From: Iris pallida
Lineage: Eukaryota > Streptophyta > Magnoliopsida > Asparagales > Iridaceae
Direction of reading: 5' to 3'
NCBI GenBank assembly: GCA_029216955.1
Contig: JANAVB010016199.1
Location: 12,845,489 to 12,909,488 of the forward strand
DNA: 64,000 bases
A program made the translations under genes and the position numbers. The notes below the pieces were generated by a model that was not told where the DNA came from, made no database searches, and saw nothing but the letters and a program-made list of their open reading frames with translations. Position 1 is the first letter of the stretch, and each line of letters starts with the position of its first letter. This document shows positions 9,971 to 23,108 of this stretch, one piece after another.

Positions 9971-11018
9971 CTGTTTAAAAATAAGAGTTGATCAAGTGGC
10001 GCCAACTTGTCAAACTGCGTATGGCACAACTGAACAATTAGCGCCTTTGACTAGGTTTTTTGTGCTGTACTGATTAATTCTCGTGCCACACAATGACTTG
10101 CACGAACCAGCTGTCAGTATTAATTACATGCTGACAAAATCTTCTCGAGTGTCGCGTTGCGCGGGATTCGAATGGATTTTCCTTAATCCCTGTGCTATCA
10201 GTTTGTCAGGTAATGATGATGCCGTTACAGCTTCAAGAGAAAGTGTGCCACGTGGCGCTCGTGCAACCTATATCCTGTGCAACTTGATGTGGCGCAACAT
10301 GATGCTGCGCAACTTGATGATCCGGCGCATCATAATGATTTGACGCCACCTGATGATTGCACACTTTAATAAGCGGCACAGCTTGATTTTTAGCCTCTAC
10401 ACACATATGTCCTGAATAAGCTCGATAAAGAATAGGCTTACAAAACTAGGCTATAAGTAGCATTATCATTCATGGTAGTGCAAAGTATAAGTACGGGGGA
10501 TAATGATAAAAGCAGTTTTAAATAGTTCAAGTTTCATAAGGGTCTAAGTCTTATCCGGTGTTCCTGCTTATATCGTCATCCTACTATCTCTGGTATAAGG
10601 CTTTGGTTGACCAATGGAGTATGGGCTATTTAAACTCTAGATTCTAGGTACACATTTCTTCCTACGCTAGCATATATTCAGTGCCATCTAGTTATACTTC
10701 ATTATTGGGTTATAAGAACACGGGTGGTAGGCCACGAGGCATACTACCAAACTTATAAAAGTCAACTAATAGAGTGATTGAGAAATATGACACATATATC
10801 CAGTATGAGTCATCTTTCTAACCTCTACATCAAGCACGAAGGGGAAAAGATATTATTTATAGCGGAAATGAATCAACCTGAAGGAATCAAGGTAGTCGGA
10901 CGAAAGTTCGATATTGGAATCAAATGAGGAGATCAAGCATGTGGATGAGATACCTAGATTCTAATCCTATATGCAGGCTCATATCGGTACAGTAACGTAA
11001 CCGAAGTGATAAAATCGA

Positions 11019-11034
11019 CCTGCATGGGCCACCA
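11019..11034 (-). promoter_or_regulatory. Primer-binding-like motif of element H
   Basis: Minus strand TGGTGGCCCATGCAGG lies 8 bp inside the LTR end. The same 16 bases occur at the same place beside two other LTRs (53702-53717 and 60083-60098). It starts with TGG as a tRNA-primed site should, but it is not the usual initiator-Met sequence. Confidence 0.6.
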
Positions 11035-11042
11035 CAAAAACA

Positions 11043-13728
11043 TGTAACGCCCCAGTCCCAAAATATATAGGACCAAGTACGAGAATATGCCAGCTGCACA
11101 TATACGAAGAATACTCCAATATATAGAATCCTCATATACGTACATAAGACGTACATAAGTTGTATATAAAATAATCATAGGCCAAAATAATATAATCTAA
11201 TCTCATTACAGCTCAACACAGAAGATAACAGAGTCCAGATAATAAATGAGTGTATCAAAAGATAGTCCGGTGGACATACTCACTCCAAACAGCTATAAAT
11301 AATAGTCTCATAAGATCAGAGTCCAACCTCCGCAAAATAGAAAGAAAAGAGATGTAAAAATATCCACTAATGTCTCAATAAATGAATAGACTAAAAATCA
11401 GCAGAAGATGCCTCGTCATCAATGTAGGATGGATCCAGTGCCGCTCCGTACTCCTGTGGAAGCTCGTCTAAACCTTGAGAGATAACCAGGTCCTTAGCGG
11501 GATGTAACAAGATACAAGAAAATACCATGCCATATAAACTGTGATATATAATATAAAGAAGAGATGAATGCAAATAGGGTTCCTGGCCATTTACTGTGAA
11601 TATACAGTTGAGATACAATCCTTCGACGCATGAGTCCTGGCTGAATATAGGATCCGATATAGTCCCCTCTTGGGCACCAGTGACCAAGCGCATAACGTTC
11701 AAGAACGTCAGTGGCCAACCTGAGGGGGTAAGCATACCCGTATCTCCAACGGAGCTTCCGGATTACAAGGAAAGTATAATCGAAGCCCATACGTCAGGTA
11801 TTGTTCTCCCCACCCAATGCCTAGTATCTTCATCTCCATGACCAATAAGAACCTCTAGTAACTGCCAAGTCTTCTAGAATGCAATTATATTGGCAGTTAC
11901 TCCAATCCGTCGTACGCTCCATATGTATCGGTGGCCAGCCGACTACATGGTACGTGTCCTACATATGACTCACAACACGTAGTAAAGCAAGTGTCAAGGC
12001 CGTATGAGATATACAATACCTCATCAACAATGGGTGGTCACTAGGCTAAGTCCATGCGAGACTAATAAACAAAAGAAAGAAAACAACTAATAGAGTCGCT
12101 TGCACCCAAGTATGACTTGGACGCACAATTTTATAATACTAACAAATAAGAAATGCTAAAAATAAACAACTGAAAATAAGAATATGTAAATCACAAAGTA
12201 AGGTGGTAAGGTATCTTGCCTGGTGGTGCGAAGGTGGCAAGTCCAAGAATCACAATGTCAGCAAAAAAAATGTCACAATCTCCAAATAACTCCGGATGTT
12301 GAAACAAACATCAAGAACGTACTCAAAATAAGTGATATACCAAGGAAATGCATGTCCAAAAGTCTAATTTTGGAACAGGGGCAAAATTATAATTTTGGGT
12401 CAAAACGATATCCGTCATTGGACCCGTTTTGCACCGAAACGTGTGCCAATGTCTACGGTCTATAAATTCATCAAACTATATGTCTACGGATCCGGTTTGA
12501 GGAGACAAACCCAACGGTATGACCAATTTTGGATTTTGATGAGTCGTGCACAAAATCGTCCATTGGGTCGGGTTACGAGCCCGCCAAAAAGGCGTTCCGA
12601 TCAACCTTCTCAGAATCGGACCAAATTTGGCATACAGGACCAGAAAAATGATACGATCATGCTGGTACAAGTTTTGCGTTGATCCGACGAACAGGCACGA
12701 AGTTATGGCCAAGTTTGCTAAAGGTCGATACGGGGGTATCTCGACGGATACGTACTGATTTCCTCGCGTACGCACAACGAAATCGAGTTCCGTCAGTTCC
12801 CACACATCAGCAACATCTATACACGCCTTTCGATGCGTATAGTGTGCGACCATGTCGCCCGATTTGTCGGGACACACACCGTATCAGACAGGTTTCTAAA
12901 GTTTTTAAAGTTTTTAAAGCAGTTTTTTAACACAAGTTCATCATGACATTACTTTCTGTACAATAAACGAAATATGATTCTACGAAGTGCGTTGTAATCT
13001 CGGTTATGTTGTCCTAGACTATTTTTAATTAGTTTAACAAAAAGTCTAATGTACAGATTATGAATCGTCTTCAAAGTTGAGACTTTATGTAGCCTCATGC
13101 TCTGTTTTTCGAGCAGTGAGTGCTCGACTTTGCATCGATCTCGAGGCAAATCTCGGGTGCAACATCAAAATCCTTCTGATGGGATTCGAAGAGGGTTATA
13201 TGGGGTATTTATACCAGTTTGAAGATCTAAAAGTTATGGAGTACACAGAGAAAGAAATGTCGGAGAACTCAGGTACCTCGAGGGGTTTGGAAACAGGGGA
13301 CCTTGTTTCTCGCTGTCGGCCGAGGGCTTCAGGGCGGTGCGGCGGTGGCGGCGCAGTCGTGCAGACGGTCGCGGGTTCGCCTGGGGGTGGGGGTCCTCGA
13401 GAATCACGCGCTTGGGGTCGAGGGTGAGGGTTGAGGGAGAATTGTTAGGGTTTTCTCGATACAGTTGACGAGTCCGAGCTTTTATATTTGAAGTTTAAAT
13501 ACGATTAAATCTCGAATTTGAATGGTTGTTCGAATAGTTCTCGGGTTCTAATTCGAGGAGATTTTGGATTTGGATAGTATGGGAGAAGGTTTAGAAGAGA
13601 TTTGGTTAAGTTTTGAAAGATGAAACTCGAATCTTTGGCTTCGGCCAAATGCGCGCTGAAGGGGGGTCGAGTTTGAATGGTTACTGTAGCACAGCGCTAC
13701 AATAACATTCAATCATTTTTTATAACCA

Positions 13729-13791
<63 letters not shown>

Positions 13792-14060
13792 TCATATAAA
13801 TATGATTCTTATTATTCACTAAAATTTAAAGTACTTAAATAGAAAGAATTTTAAACTGTCTAAACCCATTTAATTCAATATAATTATATATTGCTCACAT
13901 AATTCAATAAAATATATACTACTCATATATTTTAGTAACAATATTATATATACCATATATACAAGTAAAATATACCAATTATTACCATAAAAATTTCCTA
14001 AAAATTCTAAAATTCTATAATAAATTAAATAATACCCATATTAAATGTAGGAGGATTACA
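11043..14060 (-). repeat. LTR of element H (Tekay-like, about 3.0 kb)
   Basis: On the minus strand it starts TGTAATCCTCCTAC (14060) and ends GGGACTGGGGCGTTACA (11043). AT-rich U3-like sequence (14040-13690) contains a (TA)n tract. A GC-rich part follows (13450-12500), then a region matching solo LTR A at 17596-20500. Its 12360-12760 block matches, in reverse complement, 35300-35640 of another LTR. A possible 3' splice acceptor is at 11475-11474, and the following frame gives LDELPQEYGAALDPSYIDDE then a stop at 11391. Long LTRs of this kind are usual for Del/Tekay elements. Confidence 0.75.
13731..13787. repeat. (TA)n microsatellite
   Basis: 57 bp of uninterrupted alternating TA within LTR H. 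Confidence 0.95.
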
Positions 14061-14094
14061 ACCGCATCGATTAACCCAACAGAAACTCTCGAGA

Positions 14095-14940
14095 TTGGGC
14101 CTGTGGATGCCGACGAACTACAACAGACTCGAAAGAAACCATTTTAGTCATAGGATTTCACTAGATAAAGTGATGGATTGGATTAATAAGATGGAATGTT
14201 TGTTCTCTTCTATTGGAGTTCCTAGCAATAAAAAGGTGGCATGTGCCACCCTACAGCTTAGATTGCGTGCATATGACTGGTGGGAAGCTAAGAAGCCAGA
14301 ACTGCACACCAAGGCTAGAGATGAAAAGATTACATGGGCTACGTTTAAGCATGCCTTTCTAGATCAGTATCTTCCTCGTGCAGTAGTCAAAAAAATGAAG
14401 ATGAATACATGGCACTAAAACAAGGGAGCATGTCCGTTGAAGATTATGAGTCAGAATTCTCCAAACTTATGAAATTTGCTGGCTCGATGTTACCTGATGA
14501 GAGGGCTCGCACAAATCCGTTCATAAAGGGTCTAAAAGATGACATTTAAAAAGTTGTTCTGAATTGAGAGTGTGAGTCGTATACCAAGGCCTTTGAGGCG
14601 ACGGTACAGATGGAACAATTTAGCTTGGGGAGTGCACCAGTAAAAGCTCAGGCTGGTCGCAATTAATCTGCAAGAAGGTACCATGACTGGAAAAAGAAGA
14701 CTGAAGGAGAACAAAACCATAGGCTTGAGTACAATTTCTGCGGCAAGAAAGGGCATACAAGGAAAAAAATGCCACATTGCCAACGGAGAGTGCTTCAACT
14801 ACGGCCAGAAGGGCCACATCTCCCGGAACTGTCAGAATAAGCGTCCCGCACCACCGAATCAAAATAAGAATACTGAACATGCGCATAATTAGGACCCACT
14901 ACCGATACAAGATAAGTCGCACAATGAGCAGCTGTGGAGG
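14095..14940 (+). pseudogene. Tekay-like gag, truncated and broken
   Basis: Gag capsid and nucleocapsid of a chromovirus-type element. Capsid features in order: DKVMDWINKMECLFSSIGVP, KVACATLQLRLRAYDWWEAK, ITWATFKHAFLDQYLPRAVV. Then, in a shifted frame, come EYMALKQGSMSVEDYESEFS and ERARTNPFIKGL. A one-base frameshift occurs near 14400 and at least three stops follow. The zinc knuckle near 14790-14835 reads ECFNYGQKGHISRNC, a CCHC box whose second cysteine is tyrosine. The start codon is missing because of the insertion at 14060. Confidence 0.85.
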
Positions 14941-15045
14941 CCACGAGTTCATAATCTGATAACGATTGAGCAAGAATAGAATTTCAACAGAGGTGAGCTT
15001 ATTCTTTAAGTTTTGAGGACAAAACTTTTTCTTAATGGATTATTA

Positions 15046-15906
15046 TGTAGTGCCCAGCTCCTTGCGGCTCACTATCTAATACCCACGGCTTGTTGACTCA
15101 GCCTTGGCTGGGTATTTGGAAAAACCTTTGCCGGTATCGTTGGATCACGGGCGAAATATAATGAACCTTTCCAACTGATGGATCGGCTTCTATTGAAATG
15201 AGTCCAATAGTTTTTGTTGGATGTTTTTGTTGCTTGATTTTGATGAATGTGTTTTTGTATTAGTTTTTGATGATTGGTTTTCATTGGTCGCTTTCATCGC
15301 ATTTCGCATTCATTTTGAAGCTTGAGAGAAAGAGATCAAAGTGCTAATCAAATATCAGTACCAACGTAGGATGCAGAGGCAGAGCGTGATCAGTGCGTGA
15401 AGTTCCTCCTTCTCTCAAGTAGATTAATTTTGGTGAGTCGCCTTGACCGAGCTACCATTTATCTCTACGCCTTAACAAAATATCTCAATCCACTCTTTTG
15501 TTGCGTCCCTGTGATCAACGATACCATAACAACAAAAGATAAGAAAATATAAAAGAACTAGATCACTTGTTAGATTATAGAACTGCTGTTTTACTTTCTC
15601 AATATGATTGCCCGATGTTTCTATAGTATGCTTTACACAAGCTATGTTATAGAAAACCTAAAATGGTTTGAGATCGATCATTATGAAAGAATAGAATTGT
15701 GACATTATCAAAGAGAATTATCGAATCAGATACTTGTTGCTCACTATGTTATAGAATATTTTTATCTGATAGAATGCATCTCATGTATTGGTCTAGGACA
15801 ACTTGTGCATAAGGTATAGTCTCTCGATCGGTTCCTGGGCACTAGGAGTCACTCAGTCTAGGAAAGATTGGGCACCCTGGGGGTTATTATGTCTATCAGT
15901 GAGATG
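15046..15906 (+). repeat. Partial LTR of family F
   Basis: It begins TGTAGTGCCCAGCTCC right after the internal-region end signature. It contains TTGTGCATAAGGTATAG and GATTGGGCACCCT segments that match the minus strand of 33020-32880, inside the solo family-F LTR at 31598-37162. It is truncated where LTR C begins. No coding sequence is seen. Confidence 0.7.
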
Positions 15907-18900
15907 TGTAGTACCTCGTCCCGCTCTGTTCAACCGGAGGAATCAAAACGCAATGGCATTTGGACTTAGCCATGCAACGACTTGCTCGAAGTCTTGCTCG
16001 GTCGAGACAACTCCTTGCTCAGGTAGGTAGCTTCGGTGAACTTACCTCAGCTTGGCCTTCACAGTAAAAAAATATTTTCAATTTCACTAAGTAAGTATGC
16101 TAATAGAAGAGATAAGCCCATATAGCTAAAGAAAATAATCCTGCTTTGAGTCAAATGTATATAGAACATGAAAAATTGTTAACTTTTTGTCTAGATATCA
16201 CTCCACGATGGCTTTCAAAGTTGGCACTTGGTCCTTCGATCCCATAGCTTGGGCAAAGAAGCGACGACTTGGGTAAAGTAGGTCACATTTATACTGGCAC
16301 ATAGACTATCGACTTACGATCATAGTTTTGTTGTTCCCACGATTGCATAATTTATCATAGCATGCACGCCCCATGATTTCAATACATGCCATACCGTTTA
16401 TGGCACGAGTTAAGGCACCCAAAGAATACGATTTTTCAAGTTGAGAACATACACGTCCCCACGGTTTTAAGGCCCATCGTAGACTATGACACAGTTTATG
16501 TAGCACTTCAAAGGAACAAGATTTGTTCAAGTTGAGCAGGAGGGCTATCAAAATAGTCGTTCCTGAGTTGAGTCAAAAAGAGTATGGAAATATTGAAAGT
16601 TCACGCGACCGTTTGTCGCTGAGGCGGTCCCTCGTTTGGGGTCTCCAATGAAGCAAGGAAGTCTGGTTTATGAGAGTAAGGAAGAACATTGGTTTGAGTT
16701 ATATAGTGAGTTAGGTAGGCACCATTGCATGATCATTGGACAACTTGTCGACAATGTTTCGTATCCTCGAACGGCAACCTGGGGCCATAGAACCGTTTCG
16801 GCCTAGGAGGAAAGCAAAGTTGTTGAGCTGGATTGTACCACTCAGGTGATTCAAGGCTTTCGTCAGGGCTCGCTACCAGTGTCGGACGACCTTCTCTACG
16901 CCATGATATATCTAGACATGCATGGAGGGTCGTTATCTTTCATACAGATGAGTCAGTGTGCTGATAGGTAATCCACATACACGGCGTCGGTTGAGTCCTA
17001 AAAAATATAAGTACGGTACGGATGAGTCAAGATATGTATGCACGGTTTACAATACATAATTTTGGAGCCTAAGATTCGCTTACAACAGAGACACATACTT
17101 CAGCACGAGATATGGCATCAGGTATTTGAGTTATTGACACAAGTTCATGAGTTCATGTTAAGTCGTTTGAAAATTGGAAGGCAAGATTATGATTCATGTT
17201 GCTGCAAGACACGACCACGATGTTGTTGTATAAGTATGATATTATAGCACGGTCATGATGTTGCAACACGAAACAAGTTTTTGTAATATATATTAAGCAT
17301 TGATCCTAAAGAAAGATTAGAAAGACCACAAAGAGAATAAGTTGTACTCACTAAAATAATATGTTAGTTTTTTATGGGTAGACAAGGGACTCGCTCACCA
17401 GTATAGTTGTGCACTGATACCCCACCAGTCTTCATGTGCAGGTTCAGGTATCAGCATGCTCGGGGAGAAGCTCGCCTGGATGTGCTGAGGCATGGAGCTC
17501 CTTGGGGTTTCGAGGCGTACAGCCGCATTGGAGTCTTCTTCTATGTGGGACATAATGTATAGACATCGCCTTCTGAAACATCTACAAGTGGCAAGTGTAA
17601 CACCCCAGTCCCAAAATACGTAGGACCATGTATACAAATACATGCCAGCAGTACGTCACCAATGGGCCAACCTCATAAGAAGCCCATTAGCAAAATACTT
17701 AAGCTGTAAATCATGATAATCAACCCAAAAACATATCACAGTCTACATGTATACAACTAATCACATCTACAGAATAACAGCCCAGAAAGACATCAAGTCC
17801 AATAAGAATAATATAACAAATATCCAGCAGTAAGAGTAATAATGTCTGTGCAGGAAAAGGCATCCCGAAAGCACAGAAAAGAGAAATAAGTAATAGTCAA
17901 CTACAAGTCTAAGGAACTGAAAAGAAATAAAGTAGCAAGTCTAAATGAAGTAATGACATGATCACGAGAAATCCTCTGGCACTATCTCGTCCTCCTATGT
18001 CGGTACGTCTCCGGTTTCAGCTCCTGAAACGTAATTCTCAGGGTAGTCTTCAACTCCGTCTAAGCATAAGAAAGAGACAGGTCCTTAAGGGACTAACAAG
18101 GTACATAATATACATGCCATATTACAAATATGGAAATACGATATAAGGTAATCTATGTATATGGTCTAGGTGCTATGCAAGTGAGAATATTTTTTTTAGA
18201 ATATCAGACTTCACCACTGAGGCTCACAAGCTCCTCAGCATATTATTGTCCCCAGTACCATGTCGTGGGACCAAGGACAATCAATCACGATAGCGATAAC
18301 CTCTACTCGACTACAGAGCTAAAGGCTCACGATAACATGTCGCACGACAATAGGTCTGATACTGTAGTCAAGTTCTTCCCAACCCAATATCTAGAATCTA
18401 CCAATGTCAAGTCAATACAGTCATTTCGATAATAATAACAATAATGATGAATAATCTAGAATGCTACTACGAAGTCAATATAACGAATAATCATGTAAAT
18501 CTTGCATCATGAACGTGTCGATATCCTATGGTCAATTGTGTTAATAGATACATCAATATGCACGCAATGCCTAATGTCAAAACTCAGTGTCATCATCATG
18601 ACATCGGTACCCGTCTTCTAAACGGACACTAAGATCGACGTTCCTACGTCATTCAATGCTAACAAAGTAAACAATAAGAGAGAAAAAGAACAATCTATAA
18701 CCACGGCAAGGTATACTTGCATGTAACTGCTGTCTGATCGTATGCCTGACCAATTCCGATGTCTTAATTACTTCCTTCAAGTTCACCTATAATAATACAC
18801 TATTATTAATACTCTATTTCGAATTACTACATATAGACTATATTAATATCTATACCTAACTGTTGTCATGATGTTAGTACAACAACATATATAGTAGCAA

Positions 18901-20819
18901 ACTTTATTATAAAAATAATCTATCAGTAATATAAAATAATAGTTTAAATCTAGAAAGTACTTATAAATATCTTTATATTATCAAAAATACTATTTTAATG
19001 TTGGAAACTCATGCATAATAGGTCTATGTCAATACTATTCCATTATTATCACATTTGACCTACTAGTTGAGTCCCGAAACAATAATTAATTAAAAATATT
19101 AAATTTTGAAAAAATTATAGAAGTTATTAAAATTGTATTTTTAACATTAAACCTTGCACAACAAATAATTTAGTGAAGTTATATGAAGTATCAAGACTTC
19201 TGGATACAAAGAACATATGATCTTCGGAGTTACGATTTTACGGCAAATGTCAAGAAATTTAATAAATAATAAATGAACTCAAAACTCAGCAAAAAGATAT
19301 CTGTTGAAAAGATCTTGATGTCTAATTTATTATAAAAAAATATTAATAAATCAAATTTGACCAAAAATAGGCAAAAATCTACTTACAATAGAACTGGTCT
19401 GTTGTAGGCATCTTGTTGTAGAATTGATGCCCCGGACAAACCGTTCGGAACTGTGTAGATGGGCAATTGGACATAGAATCTTTCCATTAGTTTTAGTTTT
19501 ACGAAAAAAGGAGATAGAAAAGTACACAAAATCTTAGATGCAAAATAGCGTACTTGCTGGAAAAAAATCAGGCTTGAAATCCAACTTCGGGTGACTTCTA
19601 AAATTTGCAACTCCTCATAAAGTTGTCGTGGACCTTCAGGGGCTTGCTAGGACATTAAAAGGTCGCGTTAGCTCATAACGAATATTCGTAGAGTATCACG
19701 GGAGGTCGAGAAGGGGTCGAAACTGCTGGTACACCATAAGGTGCTGTCGACGGCCAAGGCTGGAAGGAAATTTTGGGATTGGGCCTTTAGGGAGAGATTT
19801 TGTGGGATGTTGGCGGCAAGAAAAGGAGAGGGGATGTTAGGGTTTTATTGGTATATATATCAGGAAGAGTTGGGCTTTGGTTTGGACAAAATTGGTTAGG
19901 ATTTGACCCTCCGATGGATTAATATGGTAATGGATTTCCATATTGGGTGGATTATTTGACCAAGTCAAAGATAGAGGATTTAATACACATGGCTATAGTT
20001 TAATTATTAAAAATCAATTAAATATATATCTAATCGATTTTGTTAACCTTATATAGGCGCTAACAAGTGGGGTTGGCTAGGTTAGGGTCCGAATATATTC
20101 TTTAGTAATGTGCATCGTAGGCTCAAAATGAGTCAAAACTATATATTGGGTGAAATGGTTTGATCTATGTCGAGTCCCGAACTCAAGTTAGAAGTTGGGC
20201 CTAGAATTATGGTAAATGGTCAAAATGGCCTAAGTTGACCTGAAATTATGCGAAGTCAAAAGAATATTAGGTAAAAAAATTAGATGGGACATGATATATC
20301 AAATTGAAGGTGGACGTGTCTAGAATTCAAATTTGGAATTAGATTTGAGAAATCGATATTTGTTGTGCTTTAAAAGTTAAAGCTACGGTAAAATTCTATT
20401 ATAGTCATTAATGACTTAAAATATAGTTTAATATATATAATATCCATATAAAATAAGTAAAAATAAGTAAAATAAATTCCAAAAATCAGGGGGCTTACAA
20501 CAAGTCTTGAACCTTGGTATTAAGAGATGAGAGAGCTGAGTGATTGTATTCAGGGAGATTGTGAGCTTGAGTGATTATAATCTTGGCCTCTTGACTTTGA
20601 AAATTCTGCTGGTTATCAATAAAACTTCTAAATTTTGTTTGAATACTTTTGTTTTTTCCATTATTCAATACTTCTATTTTAGAACTTTTGTGTGTCGACC
20701 CCGTCGCTTAGCCTATAATTGGCCATTATGGAAATCATCTTACACAAGCGCAATCTAGGCTCGCGTGGCATCATCCCCTAGCGAGGACGGCCGGTTCTGC
20801 GGAACCAGGGTGTGACATA
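15907..20819 (+). repeat. 5' LTR of element C, split by solo LTR A
   Basis: It starts TGTAGTACCTCGTCC and, after the insertion at 17596-20500, ends GAACCAGGGTGTGACA at 20819, four bases before the primer site. Without the insertion it is about 2.0 kb. The segments TTGGACTTAGCCATGCAACG (15960) and CGAGGCGGTCCCTCGTTTGG-like sequence (16620) recur in the 3' copy at 31350 and 37570. An AATAAA at 20619 would suit the end of R. No gene is seen. Confidence 0.78.
17596..20500 (-). repeat. Solo LTR A (Tekay-like) inserted in LTR C
   Basis: On the minus strand it starts TGTAAGCCCCCTGATTTTTG (20500) and ends GGGACTGGGGTGTTACA (17596). The end matches LTR H almost exactly. The flanks GCAAG (17591-17595) and ACAAG (20501-20505) are a 5 bp target-site duplication with one mismatch. 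No internal region is present, so this is a solo LTR left by LTR-LTR recombination. A branch-site/acceptor-like motif lies at 18088-18060. There are no genes; short open frames inside are not supported. Confidence 0.82.
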
Positions 20820-20822
20820 GTG

Positions 20823-20834
20823 GTATCAAAGCAC
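20823..20834 (+). promoter_or_regulatory. Primer binding site of element C
   Basis: TGGTATCAAAGC differs by one base from the initiator-Met tRNA primer site found in many plant LTR elements, and it begins 3 bp after the LTR end. Confidence 0.85.
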
Positions 20835-22431
20835 GACTTTATGTCCCTGGACATTCGATTGAATTCTTTAACTCTAATGTTATCTTTATAGTCGATGTCG
20901 TTGGTGCACTCTCTCTCAATGTTCCTCAGGATGTTCCATACAATAAGTCTATATATTTTGTAAAAATCTCACGAAAAAAAAATTTGGTTGAACAAAAGAT
21001 AGTTTCACGTAAGGCACGGTTAACTGAGTTGAGCTGGGCAATTGTGTGCGGGATCAAAATATTTTTGGCTGGGAATGAGTCGAACTCGATTAATGATATA
21101 TTGGGTAGATAATGATTAAGATGCTATTGAAATTTGATATCATCAATACAATATAGATGGATTATGCTTGGATTTTGAGGATTTGTTCGAACGGAGACTC
21201 AATGTGATCGATTGTGAATTGAAAAATTGTTTCGAGGATTTATCGAGTAACTTCATCCCTGAGTGGTATATTGAATAGACTTGGGGATATTGATCGATTT
21301 AGGATCGGAGTACCAATAAGTCCCAACAAGCGTTATGGTAGTGCAGAGCCTTAGAATTTGTTTTATGGAGTTAGTAGAGATCTTGATGTCTCGTGCGAGA
21401 TTGATCCATGCGAACTAGAAATGACGCGCATCGGACTAGAATTGCACAGAGTATGAGATGCAAAATGGTAAGAGTAGATAGATTGTATCGAAAAAAAGTT
21501 AAGGTGTAACGAACGAATGACTCAATCGAGGAAATCGATATGGAGCGTATACAAAAATGTTGATACAGATTGAGCGGAATTGGAAATTCAAAATTTGACT
21601 AAGGTAAGATAGCACGATTGGAAGTTAGCATGCATGAAAACTTAATTGAAGATACGAGGATGACAAGGATTTGGAATAGATGTTGCTCGATGAATTGAGT
21701 CAGAATAGAATGTTATGGTCGAAGGAATATGTTGCTCGATGACTTAAGAGAGACAGATAGACATATATGATTTTTATTTGAAGAAATTGATGACCTAACT
21801 AAATTGAACTCAAATGTCGAGGAATGGATCGTATATCGAGTTGGATGATAGTATTAGTTACATGACTCGGAGTTCGTTGTAAAGAAAGATTGTCAGGTTA
21901 TGTATATCATTGATGGTATTGAGGGTATCAAAGATCGATGTACGATAACTCGAGGGTACTCTGATTCGAGGAATGATGATCGTATAAAATATTGTTGTTC
22001 AGATGGATTCTATACCTTGGAGCTTCGATAAAAATGAATGTTTGGATGACGTGATAAGATAAACTTAAAGTTTATATGAATAGATACTACTCGGGCTATG
22101 TGAAGCAAAAATATTGACGGATTTGATGACCATAGATATAAGGATTGTTATGACTCAGGAAAATTATAGTAGGCAATCGTGCAATGTTACGATGAGATGG
22201 GTGCACATGATTGAGGACTAGTAGGATTGGGATTTGAGGAAAGTCAAGATGGACGAATGCATGATCGAGATTTTATGACTCAGAATTAGAATTGACATTA
22301 CGACTTGTGATCGGTGGATTATGACTTATAATTTTGTAATCGAGGTATATGAGTTCGGATTGATAGGTCTATTTAACGAATTGAGGATTGCGAGTTTGTA
22401 AGTTGTAAAATTTTGTGTCATTGAGACACGT
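20835..22431 (+). other. Interior of element C, left part (no gene seen)
   Basis: About 1.6 kb of AT-leaning sequence rich in TCGA/GATTGA words, with stops in all frames at short spacing. It shows no reverse-transcriptase, gag or integrase wording on either strand. It resumes at 27524 after solo LTR B and ends at 31294. Confidence 0.6.
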
Positions 22432-23108
22432 TGTAACCCCTCTTCCCGTATTTTTTAAAATTTATCATTTCAAAAACTAGTTAACAATCATGGTATAAAA
22501 AGTACTAAATTATTTTAGTAAATTTCATATTTTATTCTAGGAATTATAAAACATGTTTTGATTATTATTTTAGACTTTCAAATGATTTGATTCCAAAAAT
22601 ATATTTTTGGAATTATAAATATTTTATAGACAAAAGTATTTGCCAAATTATTTTAAAAAATGATTTTGAATACTTTATATTATCATGGTAGTATCAAAAT
22701 ATTATTTATGTTATTTTGGATAATACTAAATTTTACTTAAAAGTTAATATTATTTGATTTATTTAAATTCATACGATTTAAATTATTTTGATAACATTAA
22801 ATATTATTCTAAAGTTATTAATTTAATCTCTTATTTTATTTTGAATCTATATGATTTGAACTTTTGATAATATTAGATGATTATTGAAATTGGTATATTT
22901 ACCTACTAATAAATTTCGATTAGATTGAATTTTGTATTGATTTAAATTAATATTATCAACTACTAGCAGATTATGATTAGATTTAAATTGATTTTAAATA
23001 TCTTTTGATTTAAATTAGGGAAAAGGGTTTATCTATTCCAAATTCTAATTTACGTAGTTATCTCCACCTCTATATAGTCATATTTTCCTTTACTATATTT
23101 CTATTTCC

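Larger units (their letters stand above)
264..10401 (-). mobile_element. Ty3/gypsy Tat-lineage retrotransposon, 3' LTR missing
   Basis: Reading right to left: 5' LTR (10401-9365), primer binding site (9361-9342), leader/gag, protease, reverse transcriptase, RNase H, a second RNase H, integrase. That domain order, with an extra archaeal-type RNase H between the polymerase module and integrase, is the known signature of the Tat group (Ogre, Retand relatives). Stops break the frame many times, but I find only three frameshifts: near 4650, near 3580 and near 2057. No copy of the LTR follows the integrase. Within about 90 bp of its end the sequence becomes the 3' flank of the left-edge gene, so the 3' end was deleted or never completed. 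The element cannot be autonomous as it stands. Confidence 0.92.
9365..10401 (-). repeat. 5' LTR of the Tat element
   Basis: On the minus strand it starts TGTAGAGGCTAAAAATC (10401) and ends GTTTTTGTAAACA (9365), so it has TG...CA ends and is about 1,037 bp long. The inner end is fixed by the primer binding site. The outer end is inferred from the TG and has no second LTR to confirm it. It contains a TATA box at 9588-9581, which puts U3 at 10401-9600 and R/U5 at about 9555-9365. U3 carries long tandem repeats. Short open frames inside are not treated as genes. Confidence 0.75.
10402..14060 (-). mobile_element. 5' end of a Tekay/Del-like chromovirus (element H)
   Basis: A minus-strand LTR (14060-11043) is followed leftward by a primer-binding-like motif (11034-11019). 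Then come about 620 bp of internal sequence without a recognisable coding region (11018-10402), cut off by the Tat LTR. On its right it interrupts the gag of another element at 14061. The bases flanking the LTR do not form a target-site duplication, as expected for one end of a larger element rather than a solo LTR. Confidence 0.7.
14061..15906 (+). mobile_element. Gag-only Tekay-like remnant with start of its 3' LTR (element F)
   Basis: A gag lacking its N-terminus (cut by element H at 14060) is followed within about 110 bp by TTTTGAGGACAAAACTTTTT and then an LTR start at 15046. The GAGGACAAAACTT type of sequence is the usual end of a chromovirus interior, so no protease, polymerase or integrase lies between gag and the 3' LTR. 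This is either a gag-only non-autonomous design or a large internal deletion. Element C cuts the LTR at 15907. Confidence 0.7.

Noticed and set aside
12223..13427. Open frames on both strands between 12.2 and 13.4 kb
   Set aside because: They lie inside LTR H, overlap each other on opposite strands, and coincide with a block shared with another LTR.
17596..20819. A single plus-strand LTR running from TGTAACACCCC to GTGTGACA beside the primer site
   Set aside because: The segment 17596-20500 has its own minus-strand termini, matches LTR H in that orientation and is flanked by GCAAG/ACAAG. It is a solo LTR nested in LTR C, and only 20506-20819 belongs with the primer site.
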